A stretch of 64,000 nucleotides of DNA from an uncultured Albidovulum sp. (GTDB taxonomy: Bacteria; Pseudomonadota; Alphaproteobacteria; Rhodobacterales; Rhodobacteraceae), in the NCBI GenBank assembly GCA_913064775.1, contig CAJYAD010000018.1, positions 19,190 to 83,189 on the forward strand, given 5' to 3'. Under the pieces are notes generated by a model. That model saw only the letters and a list, made by a program, of their open reading frames with translations. It had not been told where the DNA came from and made no database searches. Numbering within the stretch: the first letter of the stretch is position 1; each line of letters opens with the position of its first letter. The translations under genes and the position numbers were made by a program. Below are positions 44,002 to 53,778 of this stretch, piece by piece.

Positions 44002-45401
44002 GTGGGATCCTGATTGTCGACGATGAGCGCGACATTCGCGAACTGATCTCGGATATTCTGCGTGACGAGGGCTTTGAAACCCGGCTGGCGGGGTCCTCTG
44101 ACGATTGCATGGCCGAACTCAATGCCGAGCCGCCGGCGCTGATGATTCTGGATATCTGGCTGAAGGACAGCAAGATGGACGGGATCGACATCCTCAAACA
44201 TGTGCGGCGCGACAATCCGGATGTGCCGGTGGTGATCATCTCGGGGCATGGCAATATCGAGATCGCGGTGGCGGCGATCAAGCAGGGCGCCTACGATTTC
44301 ATCGAGAAGCCGTTCAACATCGATCAGCTGATGGTGGTGGTGCGCCGGGCGATGGAGATCTCGCAATTGCGGCGCGAGAATTCCGATCTGCGCCGCCGCG
44401 ATGTCACCTCGGCCGAGATGGTGGGCTCTTCCCCCGCCTTCAAGGCGTTGAAAGCGCAGCTGGAAAAGGTGACGAAATCGAACGGCCGGGTGATGCTGAC
44501 GGGGCCGTCCGGCGCCGGCAAGGAGGTGGCCGCGCGCTTCATCCACGCCCAGTCCAACCGCACCGGGGCGCCGTTCATCTCGGTCTCGTCGGCCTCGGTC
44601 GAGCCGGAGCGGATGGAAGAGGTGCTGTTTGGCCGCGAAACCCCCGAGCGCGGGCTGGAGAAGGGGCTGCTGGAGCAGGCCCACGGCGGGGTGATCTATT
44701 TCGATGAGATCGGCGACATGCCGCTGGGCACCCAGTCGAAGATCCTGCGGGTGCTGGTCGAGCAGCAATTCAACCGCGCCGGCGGCACCGACAAGGTGCG
44801 GGTCGATCTGCGGGTGATCAGCTCGACCACCCGAGATCTGGCCCATGAGATCGCCGAGGGTCGCTTTCGGCAGGAGCTGTTCGACCGGCTGAACGTGGTG
44901 CCGATCGCCGTGCCCTCGCTGGAGGACCGGCGCGAGGACATTCCCGAACTGGCGGCGCATTTCGTCGAGATGTTCAACAAGACCCAGGGGTTGCCGCTGC
45001 GCGAGGTCAGCGACGAGGCGGTGGCGTTGCTTCAGACGATGCGCTGGCCAGGCAACGTGCGCCAGCTGCGCAACGTGATCGAGCGGGTGCTGATCCTGGG
45101 CGAGGGCGGCGGCCCGATCGAGCCGCGCGAACTGCCGGGGCAGGACGAAGCGCCGAAGGACGATGGCCGGGTAAGCCTGTCGGGCGGGCTGGCGACCTTG
45201 CCGCTGCGCGAGGCGCGGGAATTGTTCGAGCGCGAATACCTGCTGACCCAAATCAACCGTTTCGGCGGCAACATCAGCCGCACCGCCAATTTCGTCGGCA
45301 TGGAGCGTTCCGCGCTGCACCGCAAGCTGAAGTCGCTGGGCGTGGTGACCTCGGCCAAGGCGGGCGCCAGGGTCGCGCGGCTTGAGGACGAGGACGAGTA
45401 A
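43998..45401 (+). CDS. ntrX: Response regulator NtrX
   Basis: The 467-residue regulator has a receiver domain (D52 in LMILDIWLKD), an AAA+ domain (MLTGPSGAGKEVAARFI, GVIYFDEIGDM) and a C-terminal helix-turn-helix (GGNISRTANFVGMERSALHR). The segment after VLFGRE is TPERGLEKGLLEQAHGG, so the GAFTGA loop is absent, as in other alphaproteobacterial NtrX proteins. It is coupled to ntrY by ATGA. NtrYX affects nitrogen metabolism, respiration and envelope functions in related species. A dispersed repeat follows the stop. Confidence 0.95.
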   Translation: MSGILIVDDERDIRELISDILRDEGFETRLAGSSDDCMAELNAEPPALMILDIWLKDSKMDGIDILKHVRRDNPDVPVVIISGHGNIEIAVAAIKQGAYDFIEKPFNIDQLMVVVRRAMEISQLRRENSDLRRRDVTSAEMVGSSPAFKALKAQLEKVTKSNGRVMLTGPSGAGKEVAARFIHAQSNRTGAPFISVSSASVEPERMEEVLFGRETPERGLEKGLLEQAHGGVIYFDEIGDMPLGTQSKILRVLVEQQFNRAGGTDKVRVDLRVISSTTRDLAHEIAEGRFRQELFDRLNVVPIAVPSLEDRREDIPELAAHFVEMFNKTQGLPLREVSDEAVALLQTMRWPGNVRQLRNVIERVLILGEGGGPIEPRELPGQDEAPKDDGRVSLSGGLATLPLREARELFEREYLLTQINRFGGNISRTANFVGMERSALHRKLKSLGVVTSAKAGARVARLEDEDE

Positions 45402-45434
45402 GGGCCGGTGGCGGGCTCGGCGGCGGGATCAGTG

Positions 45435-45483
45435 GCGGGGGCTCTGCCCCCTGCACCCCCGGAGTATTTGGACCAAGATGAAG
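45435..45483 (+). repeat. Dispersed intergenic repeat, complete copy
   Basis: GGCGGGGGCTCTGCCCCC and TGCACCCCCGGAGTATTTGG with ACCAAGATGAAG lie 34 bases after the ntrX stop in the same orientation. The hairpin may serve to end the ntr transcript before trkA. Confidence 0.85.
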
Positions 45484-45601
45484 ACCAGCGCTGGGGCAGG
45501 GGCCGGGGCAGCGGTTCGGGAGCGCGCTCTCGATTGACCCGCGCCGCCCCATCTGCCAATGATCGGACCGCCGTTCAGGCAGGCCAGGCGGGGAACCAGG
45601 C

Positions 45602-46978
45602 ATGAAAGTCATCATCTGCGGCGCGGGTCAGGTCGGCTGGCAGATCGCGCGGCATCTTTCGGGCGAGAACAACGACGTCACGGTCGTCGATTCCAACGCC
45701 GATCTGGTGCGCCGCGCCACCGACACGCTCGACGTGCAGGGGGTCGCGGGCTTTGCCTCTTATCCCGATGTGCTGGAGCGGGCCGGGGCGGCGGATGCCG
45801 ACATGATCATCGCCGCCACCCATTCGGACGAGGTCAATATGGTCACCTGTCAGGTGGCCCATTCGGTCTTTGACATTCCGCGCAAGATCGCGCGGCTGCG
45901 GGCGCAGAGCTATCTGGACGCGATCTATTCGGATCTGTACCGGCGCGACCATCTGCCGATCGACGTGGTCATCAGCCCCGAACGCGAGGTGGCCGAAGCC
46001 GCGCTGCAGCGCCTGGCCGCGCCCGCGGCGTTTGACACCGAAAGCTTCCTTGGCGGTCGCGCCCAGCTTCTGGGCATCGCGCTGGAGGAAGACTGCCCGG
46101 TGCTGAACACGCCGCTGCGGCAATTGACCGATCTGTTCTCGACGCTCCGCGCGATCGTCGTGGGGGTGCGGCGCGAGGGCATGCTGTTCGCGCCCGAGCC
46201 GGGCGATCAGCTGTTCACCGGCGATCAGGTCTATGTCTTCAGCCACACCGAGGACGTGAACCGCACGCTTGAGATCTTCGGCAAGACGACGCGAAAGCAG
46301 GAACGCATCGTCATCATCGGCGGCGGCAATGTGGGTCTGGCGGTGGCGCGCGCGCTGGAGGCACGCACCGACCGGGTGCGCGCCAAGGTGATCGAGAAAT
46401 CCCGCGCCCGCGCCGAACGCGCCGCCGATGCGCTGGAACGCACCATCGTGCTGAACGGCGACGGCATGGATGCCGACCTGCTGATGGAGGCCAATATCGA
46501 ACGCGCCGATGCGGTGCTGGCGGTCACCGACGACGACAAGACCAACCTGCTCGTCTCGGTCCGTGCCAAGCAGGCGGGCTGTCCGATGGCGATCGCGCTG
46601 GTCAACGACCCGACGCTGGTGCCGCTGATGGGCCCGCTGGCGATCGACGCCTATATCAACCCGCGCGCCACCACCGTCAGTTCGATCCTGCGCCACATCC
46701 GCCATGGCCGGGTGCGGGCGATCTATTCGATCGGCGATGCCGAAGCCGAGGTGATCGAGGCGCAGGTGCTTTCCACCTCGCCGATCGCCGGGCGGGTGAT
46801 CCGCGACATCGACTTTCCCGAAGGTGTGCTGGTCGGTGCGGTCATGAAGGGGGACGTGCTGCTGAAACCCTCGGGCGATCTGCGGATTGACGAGGGCGAC
46901 GTGATCACCATTTTCGCCATGGCCAAGGATGTGCCCGAGGTCGAGCGCCTCCTGCAGGTCTCGGTCGACTTCTTCTAA
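45602..46978 (+). CDS. trkA: Trk potassium uptake protein TrkA
   Basis: This 458-residue cytoplasmic protein has two NAD-binding RCK domains in tandem, seen as VIICGAGQVGWQIARHLSGE at the start and IVIIGGGNVGLAVARALE in the middle, each with a TrkA-C lobe. It gates the TrkH channel in response to nucleotides. The trkH ATG begins one base after its stop. The 200 bases to ntrX contain the repeat and probably a separate promoter. Confidence 0.95.
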   Translation: MKVIICGAGQVGWQIARHLSGENNDVTVVDSNADLVRRATDTLDVQGVAGFASYPDVLERAGAADADMIIAATHSDEVNMVTCQVAHSVFDIPRKIARLRAQSYLDAIYSDLYRRDHLPIDVVISPEREVAEAALQRLAAPAAFDTESFLGGRAQLLGIALEEDCPVLNTPLRQLTDLFSTLRAIVVGVRREGMLFAPEPGDQLFTGDQVYVFSHTEDVNRTLEIFGKTTRKQERIVIIGGGNVGLAVARALEARTDRVRAKVIEKSRARAERAADALERTIVLNGDGMDADLLMEANIERADAVLAVTDDDKTNLLVSVRAKQAGCPMAIALVNDPTLVPLMGPLAIDAYINPRATTVSSILRHIRHGRVRAIYSIGDAEAEVIEAQVLSTSPIAGRVIRDIDFPEGVLVGAVMKGDVLLKPSGDLRIDEGDVITIFAMAKDVPEVERLLQVSVDFF

Positions 46979-46979
46979 G

Positions 46980-48488
46980 ATGGGCCGGCTTCTCGATCTG
47001 CCACTTCTGGTGATCTTGATGGGGATCACCGCGCTGGCGATGCTGCTGCCGGCGGTCCATGCCTTCGTGCTGCATGATTTCTTCACCTCGCGGGCCTTCT
47101 TCTATTCGTCGATCCTGTTTCTGGTGCTGACCGCGATCCTGGGTGTGGCGACCTCGAACTACACCCCGCGCAACGCCGCGCGCAGCCATCTGGCCGCGCT
47201 TCTGGGTGCCTATCTGGTGCTGCCGGTGATGATGGCCTTCCCGTTTTCCGAGGCCGTTCCCGATACCAGCTTTGCCAATGCCTGGTTCGAGATGGTGTCG
47301 GATTTCACCACCACCGGCGCCACGCTTTACGCCCCCGACCGGCTGGCGCCCTCGGTGCATCTGTGGCGCGGGCTGGTGGGCTGGGGCGGCGGCTTCTTCA
47401 TCCTGCTGGCGGCGCTGGCGGTGCTGGCACCCCTGAACCTGGGCGGGTTCGAGGTGCTGTCGGGCGGCGCCGTGGGCCGCGGCGTGGGCGGTCAGATCAC
47501 CCGCGTCGCCGACCCGTCGGAACGGCTGATGCGCTACACGCTGGTGCTGTTTCCGGTCTATGGCGGGCTGACGCTGTTGCTGTGGATCGGCTTGCTGATC
47601 GCGGGCGACCCCTCGCTTGTGGCGCTGATCCACGCGATGTCGACGCTGTCGACCTCGGGCATCTCTCCGGTGGGCGGGATGGCGGGGTCGAAATCGGGCA
47701 TCCCGGGCGAGATGCTGATCTTCCTGTTCCTGATCTTCGCGATCTCGCGCCATTCGCTGCCCGGCGTCAGCCAGGTCGAGGGCCGGCGCGACATCCGCAC
47801 CGATCCCGAATTCCGACTGGGCGCGACGGTGGTGATCGTGGTCACGCTTCTGTTGTTCCTGCGCCATTGGACCGCGGCCTACGAGACCCGCACCCCCGAC
47901 CACCTGATCCAGGCGCTGCGCGCGCTTTGGGCCAGCGCCTTCACGGTGCTGTCGTTCCTGTCGACCACCGGCTTTCAGGCCAACGGCTGGGACACCGCGC
48001 AAACCTGGTCGGGGCTGAACGCGCCGGGGCTGATCCTGGTGGGCCTGTCGCTGATGGGCGGCGGCGTCGCCACCACCGCGGGCGGGGTGAAGCTGCTGCG
48101 CATCTATGCGCTTTTCAAGCACGGCCAGCGCGAGATGGAAAAGCTGGTGCACCCGAATTCGATCGGCGGGTCGGGGACGCTGGCGCGGCGGCTGCGGCGC
48201 GAGGGCGCCTATGTCGCCTGGATCTTCTTCATGCTGTTCGGCCTTGCGGTGATCCTGGTGATGGCGCTGCTGACGCTGACCGGGATCGCGTTTGAGCCGG
48301 CCTTGGTGTTTTCGGTCGCCGCGCTGTCGACCACCGGGCCGCTGGCGACGGTGGCCACCGAGACGCCGCTCAGCTATGCCGCACTTGGGGTCGACGCGAA
48401 GGTGATCCTTGCGGGGGCGATGGTGCTGGGGCGGCTTGAGACGCTGGCGATCATCGCGTTGCTCGCGCCCGATTCGTGGCGCAATTGA
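46980..48488 (+). CDS. trkH: Trk potassium uptake channel TrkH
   Basis: A 502-residue membrane protein with about ten to twelve helices and four pore-loop repeats containing TTTGAT, STLSTSGISPVGG, LSFLSTTGFQANGW and LSTTGPLATVA, each with the conserved selectivity-filter glycine. It transports K+ driven by the membrane potential, with TrkA as partner. The ATG at 46980 directly follows trkA; the frame extends upstream within trkA but has no ribosome site. An intrinsic terminator follows. Confidence 0.95.
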   Translation: MGRLLDLPLLVILMGITALAMLLPAVHAFVLHDFFTSRAFFYSSILFLVLTAILGVATSNYTPRNAARSHLAALLGAYLVLPVMMAFPFSEAVPDTSFANAWFEMVSDFTTTGATLYAPDRLAPSVHLWRGLVGWGGGFFILLAALAVLAPLNLGGFEVLSGGAVGRGVGGQITRVADPSERLMRYTLVLFPVYGGLTLLLWIGLLIAGDPSLVALIHAMSTLSTSGISPVGGMAGSKSGIPGEMLIFLFLIFAISRHSLPGVSQVEGRRDIRTDPEFRLGATVVIVVTLLLFLRHWTAAYETRTPDHLIQALRALWASAFTVLSFLSTTGFQANGWDTAQTWSGLNAPGLILVGLSLMGGGVATTAGGVKLLRIYALFKHGQREMEKLVHPNSIGGSGTLARRLRREGAYVAWIFFMLFGLAVILVMALLTLTGIAFEPALVFSVAALSTTGPLATVATETPLSYAALGVDAKVILAGAMVLGRLETLAIIALLAPDSWRN

Positions 48489-48539
48489 CCCCGGCGAAGG
48501 GGCCTTTCGCGACGGTTGTGGAAGCCCCGTCGAGGATAG

Positions 48540-48560
48540 GTCCGTAACGGACTGTTTTTT
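48540..48560 (+). terminator. Intrinsic terminator after trkH
   Basis: GTCCG (48540-48544) and CGGAC (48548-48552) pair around TAA, and TGTTTTTT follows. The stem is short but the T-run is the best on this strand of the window. It separates trkAH from hfq. Confidence 0.6.
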
Positions 48561-48671
48561 GGTCTGGAATCTCCGCGAATCTCGCGCGATACTCGGCTCG
48601 CCGGGGGGGCTCTCGGCCGCGTAAGAGGGACGCCGCGACGACCGGCGCTAAGAAACAAAAGGCAAGAACAC

Positions 48672-48905
48672 ATGGCCGCCGACAAACAAAATTTGCAGGA
48701 CGCGTTTCTGAATCACGTCCGCAAGAATAAGGTTCCAGTTACTATATTCCTGATAAATGGCGTAAAATTGCAAGGCGTCATCACTTGGTTCGACAACTTC
48801 TGCGTGCTGCTGCGCCGGGACGGCCAGTCGCAATTGGTCTACAAGCACGCGATCTCGACAATCATGCCGGGACAGCCGATCAACCTTTACGACGGCGAAG
48901 ATTGA
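48672..48905 (+). CDS. hfq: RNA chaperone Hfq
   Basis: The 77-residue protein has the Sm1 motif ([20 protein letters not shown]) and the Sm2 signature [10 protein letters not shown]. It forms a hexameric ring that pairs small RNAs with mRNAs. In Rhodobacter, Hfq also influences nif gene expression, which suits its place after the ntr block. The body is less GC-rich than its neighbours near the 5' end. It is followed after 22 bases by hflX, the classical pair. Confidence 0.97.
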   Translation: MAADKQNLQDAFLNHVRKNKVPVTIFLINGVKLQGVITWFDNFCVLLRRDGQSQLVYKHAISTIMPGQPINLYDGED

Positions 48906-48927
48906 CCTCGCCGCTTAGGCAAAAATC

Positions 48928-50208
48928 TTGACCCAGACCGAAACCCGCGCGCCCCGGACACGGGCCTATGTGTTGCATCCCGAGATCACCTCGGAGCGCC
49001 GCAGCCGTTCGGCTGCGCGCGCGCTGGAAGAGGCCATCGCTCTGGCCGCCGCGCTGCCCGGGCTGGAACTGGTCGGCGCCGAAATCGTGCGCCTGCCCAA
49101 GGTCACGCCGGGCAAGCTGTTCGGCTCCGGCAAGGTCGACGAACTGAAGGCGAAGCTTGCCGCGGCCGAGGTCGATCTGGTTCTGGTCGACGGCCACGTC
49201 AGCCCGGTGCAGCAGCGCAACCTGGAGCGCGACTGGAAGGTCAAGCTGCTCGACCGCACCGGGTTGATCCTGGAGATTTTCGCCGACCGCGCCCGCACCC
49301 GAGAAGGCGTGCTGCAGGTGGAACTGGCGGCGCTGTCTTACCAGCGCACCCGCCTGGTGCGCGCCTGGACCCACCTCGAACGCCAGCGCGGCGGGCTTGG
49401 CTTTGTCGGCGGCCCCGGCGAGACCCAGATCGAGGCCGACCGCCGCGCCATCGACGAACAGGTCACGCGGATCCGGCGGCAGCTGTCGAAAGTGGTGAAG
49501 ACGCGCGAATTGCACCGCGCGGCGCGGCGCAAGGTGCCGTTCCCGATCGTCGCGCTGGTCGGCTATACAAACGCCGGAAAATCCACGCTTTTCAACCGCA
49601 TGACCGGGGCCGAGGTGATGGCGAAGGACATGCTCTTCGCGACGCTCGATCCCACCATGCGCGCCATCAAGCTGCCCAATGGCCGCGACGCCATCCTGTC
49701 GGACACGGTGGGCTTCATCTCGGATCTGCCGACCCAGCTCGTCGCCGCCTTCCGCGCCACACTCGAAGAGGTGCTGGAGGCCGATTTGATCTTGCATGTG
49801 CGCGACATCTCGCATCCCGAGACCGAGGGACAGGCCGCCGATGTGGCCGACATCCTGCGCAGTCTGGGCCTCGATCCGGAGGTGCCGCTGATCGAGGTCT
49901 GGAACAAGACCGACCAGCTTGCCGAACCCGCGCGCGAGGCGCTGGAGGTGCAGGCGGCGCGCAGCGACGGTGTGCGGGCGATCTCGGCGCTGACCGGGCG
50001 GGGGGTCGACGCGCTTCTGTCCGAGATCGAGGCCGGCCTTGCCGAGGAACGGATTGAGCGCGTGCTGGATCTGACCTTCGCCGAGGGCAAGCGCCGCGCC
50101 TGGCTGCACGAAAAGGGCGTGGTCGTGGACGAGGCCGAAACCGACAGCGGCTACCGCCTTACCCTGCGCTGGACCCCGCGTCAGGAACAGGCCTTCCGCG
50201 ACCTCTGA
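48928..50208 (+). CDS. hflX: Ribosome-associated GTPase HflX
   Basis: This 426-residue GTPase has an N-terminal nucleotide-binding HflX domain (KVTPGKLFGSGKVDELKAKL, LVDGHVSPVQQRNLE), the GGPGETQIEADRR linker and a G domain with VGYTNAGKSTLFNRMTG, DTVGFISDLP and NKTD. It splits stalled ribosomes under stress. The start is TTG at 48928 with no strong ribosome site; a GTG at 48970 is possible, but the earlier start keeps the family's usual N-terminus. Confidence 0.94.
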   Translation: MTQTETRAPRTRAYVLHPEITSERRSRSAARALEEAIALAAALPGLELVGAEIVRLPKVTPGKLFGSGKVDELKAKLAAAEVDLVLVDGHVSPVQQRNLERDWKVKLLDRTGLILEIFADRARTREGVLQVELAALSYQRTRLVRAWTHLERQRGGLGFVGGPGETQIEADRRAIDEQVTRIRRQLSKVVKTRELHRAARRKVPFPIVALVGYTNAGKSTLFNRMTGAEVMAKDMLFATLDPTMRAIKLPNGRDAILSDTVGFISDLPTQLVAAFRATLEEVLEADLILHVRDISHPETEGQAADVADILRSLGLDPEVPLIEVWNKTDQLAEPAREALEVQAARSDGVRAISALTGRGVDALLSEIEAGLAEERIERVLDLTFAEGKRRAWLHEKGVVVDEAETDSGYRLTLRWTPRQEQAFRDL

Positions 50209-50261
50209 TCGATCGGGCCCGCGCGCGTCCGGGTTTTCGTGCGCCTGGGCCTGCGCGCACC

Positions 50262-50302
50262 TGCTCTCATTGTTCCCCAAATACGCCAGCGGCGCCGGGG
50301 CC
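50262..50302 (-). repeat. Dispersed intergenic repeat, GTATTTGG-type tail
   Basis: On the minus strand it reads CGGCGCCGCTGGCGTATTTG followed by GGGAACAATGAGAG. It lies between the convergent hflX and dehydrogenase genes, oriented with the latter. Confidence 0.7.
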
Positions 50303-50344
50303 TTGTCGCCGCCCGGCGCCGCCTTGCTGTCGCGGTCGGGGGCC

Positions 50345-51220
50345 TTAGCCGTCGAAGGCCTTCAGCCGCTTGATCAGCGACGAGGTATCCCAGCGCCCGC
50401 CGCCCATCGACTGGACGTCCTTGTAGAACTGATCGACCAGCGCGGTGACCGGCAGGGCTGCGCCCAATTCCTCGCCGGTGGCCAGGCAGATCGCCAGATC
50501 CTTGCGCATCCAGTCGACGGCGAAGCCGTGCTCGAACTCGCCCGCCAGCATGGTCTTGTAGCGGTTCGCCATCTGCCACGACCCGGCCGCGCCCTGACTG
50601 ATCACCTCGACCACCGCGGCGCCATCAAGGCCCGCCTTCTCGCCGAAGGCCAGCGCCTCGGACAGGCCCTGCACCAGGCCGGCGATGCAGATCTGGTTCA
50701 TCATCTTCGCGGTCTGGCCGGCACCGGTCCCGCCGATCCGGCGGCAGATCTTGGCATAGGCGTCGATCACCGGCTCGGCCTTGTCATAGGCCGCCTGATC
50801 GCCACCGCACATCACCGACAGCACGCCATTCTCGGCCCCCGCCTGTCCGCCCGAGATCGGCGCGTCGACATAGCCGAATCCCGCCGCCGCCGCGACCGCG
50901 GCCAATTCGCGCGTCACCTTGGCGGACACGGTGGTGTGATCGACGAAGATCGCCCCCGCCGACATTCCCGTGAACGCCCCGCCCGCGCCCGAGCAGACCT
51001 CGCGCAGGTCGTCGTCATTGCCGACGCAGGCCATCACGAATTCGGCGTCTTTCACTGCTTGCGCAGGGGTTTTGCCCAACGTACCGCCATGTTCGGACAC
51101 CCATTTCTCGGCCTTGGCGCTGGTGCGGTTGTAGACCGTCACCGCGTGTCCGGCCGCCGCCAGATGCCCCGCCATCGGATATCCCATGACACCCAGTCCC
51201 AGAAACGCGATACGCGCCAT
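50345..51220 (-). CDS. Beta-hydroxyacid dehydrogenase (MmsB/GarR family)
   Basis: The 291-residue protein has the Rossmann motif IAFLGLGVMGYPMAGHL, the family signature FGYVDAPISGGQAGAENG and the catalytic lysine in GQTAKMMNQI. It is a paralogue of mmsB at 2866-3738 but differs in the substrate loop. Candidate substrates include 3-hydroxyisobutyrate, tartronate semialdehyde and related short hydroxyacids; context does not decide. GGGGGGAAG lies a few bases before the ATG. It is divergent from the acylase gene. Confidence 0.82.
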   Translation of the reverse strand: MARIAFLGLGVMGYPMAGHLAAAGHAVTVYNRTSAKAEKWVSEHGGTLGKTPAQAVKDAEFVMACVGNDDDLREVCSGAGGAFTGMSAGAIFVDHTTVSAKVTRELAAVAAAAGFGYVDAPISGGQAGAENGVLSVMCGGDQAAYDKAEPVIDAYAKICRRIGGTGAGQTAKMMNQICIAGLVQGLSEALAFGEKAGLDGAAVVEVISQGAAGSWQMANRYKTMLAGEFEHGFAVDWMRKDLAICLATGEELGAALPVTALVDQFYKDVQSMGGGRWDTSSLIKRLKAFDG

Positions 51221-51296
51221 GACTTCCCCCCTGTGCTGCAATCGTTTAGGTTCGGAACCCTGATAACCCCTCCCCGACGTCAGGAACAGGTCCTAC

Positions 51297-53774
51297 ATGC
51301 TCACCGCCTTCCGCTGGGCCTTGCGAATCTTCACCGCTCTCCTCGTTCTGGCCATGCTGGCCGTCGGGGTCGGATACTGGTTCCTCACCCGCTCGATTCC
51401 CGATTACAACGCCTCCTACAAGGTTGCAGGGATCGAGAAGCCCGTAGAGATCATCCGCGACGCCAATGACGTGCCGCATATCTTCGGCAAGAACGATGCC
51501 GACGTGTTCTATGCCCTTGGCTTCGCGCAGGCGCAGGACCGGCTGTGGCAGATGACGCTGCTGCGGCGCACCGCCGAGGGCCGCCTGTCCGAGATCTTCG
51601 GCGCCAAGACCCTGAAGATCGACAGCCTGATGCGGCGCCTCGACCTCTACAATCTGGCCGCCGCCAGCTACAGCGTGCAAGATCCCCAGACCAAGACCGC
51701 GCTGACCGCCTATGCGCGCGGCGTCAACGCCTGGATCGACGTCGTCAACCGCGACGCGCTGGGGCGGGGGGCGCCGGAATTCTTCCTGTTCTCGAACAAG
51801 ATCGCCACCTGGCAGCCGGCGGATTCGCTGGCGATCCTGAAGCTGATGCAGCTGAAGATGACCGGCGCCATGCAACGAGAGATCCTGCGCGCCCGTGCCT
51901 CGCTGATCCTGCCGCCGGCGCGCCTGAAGGATCTGATGCCGGACGACCCGATGAAGCCGGTCGCGGCGCTGCCCGATTACGCCAGCCTGTTTCCCGGCGT
52001 GAAAAAGGACTACGCGGCGGTGAAATTTCCCACCAGCCCGCTGTCGCCGGTGCAGGCGCCCGCCTTTGCCGGCGCCTCGAACGCCTGGGCGGCGGCCCCC
52101 AGCCGGGCGGCGGCGGGCGGCTCGCTTCTGGCCAACGATCCGCATCTTGATTTCACCGCGCCCTCGATCTGGTACCTGGCCCAGCTGCAGCTGACCGAAG
52201 GCGGGGTAATCGGCGCCACCATCCCGGGGATGCCGCTGGTTCTGCTGGGCCGCTCAAAGGATCTGGGCTGGGGGCTGACGACGACCTATCTCGACGATCA
52301 GGACGTCCATATCGAGAAGATCAATCCCGACAACGCGCAACAATACCTCACCCCGCAGGGCTGGAAGGATTTCCGAACCCAACGCTCGATCGTGCGCATC
52401 AAGGGTCAGGCGCCGGTGACCCTGACCCTGCGCTGGACGGAAAACGGCCCGGTGCTGCCGGGCAACGATTTCGACCTCGCCTCGATCACCCCGGCGGGAC
52501 ATGTGGCCTCGCTCAGCTGGACGGCGCTGACCGACAAGGACACCACGATGACGGCGATGATCCGGCTGATGAAGGCCCATGACATCGCCGAGGGCATCAA
52601 GGCGGGGTCGTTGTTCGTCGCACCGGCGCAGAACCTGATGCTGGCCGACAAGCACGGCATCGCCATGCAGATGATCGGCTGGATCCCGAAGCGCGACCCG
52701 GGCAACGACACCCAGGGCCGCATGCCCACCCCCGGGTGGCTGCCGCGCGACCGCTGGGACGGGCATTTCCCCTATTCCGACGACCCCAGCTTCGTGAACC
52801 CGACCTCGGGGATCCTCGGCAATACCAACAACAAGATCGTCGACCGGCCGTTCCCGCTCAACATCACCTTCCACTGGGGCGATACCCAACGCATCCAGCG
52901 CTGGCTGAAGCTGATGAAGGACCATCAGGTCCAGACCCGCGAAAGCTTTATCGAGGCGCAGCTGGATACCGTCAGCTTCACCGCCCGGTCGCTGCTGCCG
53001 CTGATTGCCAAGAACCTGTGGTATCAGGGCGAGGACGCCCCCCCCGGCACGCCCAAGGCGATGCGCCAGCAGGCGCTGAAGATGCTGGCCGAATGGAACG
53101 GCGACATGAACGAACACATGCCCGAGCCGCTGATCTACGCGGCCTGGATGCTGTTCTTGCAAAAGCGCCTGATCTCGGACGAACTGGGCCCGCTGGCGAA
53201 GGATTTCGCCCGCCCCGATCCGGTGTTCATCGAACGGGTGTTTCGCGACACCGACGGCGCCTCGGCCTGGTGCGACATCGTGCAAAGCACGAAGAAGGAA
53301 AGCTGCACCGACATCGCGCGGATCTCGCTCGACGATGCGCTGCTCTATCTGAAGAACCACTACGGCTCCGACCTGAAGAACTGGCGCTGGGGCGACGCGC
53401 ATCAGGCGGCGCAGGACAACCCGGTGCTGGGCAAGGTGCCGCTCCTGCATTACTTCGTGAACCTCCGCCAATCGGTCAGCGGCGGCGACAACACGCTGAA
53501 CCGCGGCGAGACCAGCGCCTCGGGGCCCGATCCCTTCCTTGATGTGCACGGGCCGGGCTATCGCGGGGTCTATGATTTCGCCGACCCCGACAGCTCGGTC
53601 TTCATCATCTCGACCGGCGAAAGCGGCCATCCCCTCAGCCGCCATTATGACGATCTGGGCGAGCTGTGGCGCCGGGGCGATTATATCCCGATGTCGCTTG
53701 ATCCGGCGCTGGCGCGCGCGGGCGCCGTCGGTATCACCCATCTCACGCCGAGGGTCACCAAACCCAAGGGCTGA
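51297..53774 (+). CDS. Penicillin acylase family Ntn-hydrolase
   Basis: An 825-residue precursor with an N-terminal membrane or signal segment (residues 6-30). It has an alpha-chain region beginning VEIIRDANDVPHIFGKNDAD, a spacer, and the predicted autocleavage site before S261 in AGASNAWAAAP, followed by NDPHLDFTAPSIWYLAQL in the beta chain. Members hydrolyse amides such as penicillins, acyl-homoserine lactones or other N-acyl compounds in the periplasm. Its real substrate is unknown; quorum quenching is one possibility. The ATG at 51297 has AGGAACAGG upstream. Confidence 0.9.
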   Translation: MLTAFRWALRIFTALLVLAMLAVGVGYWFLTRSIPDYNASYKVAGIEKPVEIIRDANDVPHIFGKNDADVFYALGFAQAQDRLWQMTLLRRTAEGRLSEIFGAKTLKIDSLMRRLDLYNLAAASYSVQDPQTKTALTAYARGVNAWIDVVNRDALGRGAPEFFLFSNKIATWQPADSLAILKLMQLKMTGAMQREILRARASLILPPARLKDLMPDDPMKPVAALPDYASLFPGVKKDYAAVKFPTSPLSPVQAPAFAGASNAWAAAPSRAAAGGSLLANDPHLDFTAPSIWYLAQLQLTEGGVIGATIPGMPLVLLGRSKDLGWGLTTTYLDDQDVHIEKINPDNAQQYLTPQGWKDFRTQRSIVRIKGQAPVTLTLRWTENGPVLPGNDFDLASITPAGHVASLSWTALTDKDTTMTAMIRLMKAHDIAEGIKAGSLFVAPAQNLMLADKHGIAMQMIGWIPKRDPGNDTQGRMPTPGWLPRDRWDGHFPYSDDPSFVNPTSGILGNTNNKIVDRPFPLNITFHWGDTQRIQRWLKLMKDHQVQTRESFIEAQLDTVSFTARSLLPLIAKNLWYQGEDAPPGTPKAMRQQALKMLAEWNGDMNEHMPEPLIYAAWMLFLQKRLISDELGPLAKDFARPDPVFIERVFRDTDGASAWCDIVQSTKKESCTDIARISLDDALLYLKNHYGSDLKNWRWGDAHQAAQDNPVLGKVPLLHYFVNLRQSVSGGDNTLNRGETSASGPDPFLDVHGPGYRGVYDFADPDSSVFIISTGESGHPLSRHYDDLGELWRRGDYIPMSLDPALARAGAVGITHLTPRVTKPKG

Positions 53775-53778
53775 CGCG

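Noticed and set aside
50270..51469. Open frame of 399 codons antisense to the dehydrogenase gene
   Set aside because: Mirror of a confident gene with Arg/His/Gly-rich product.
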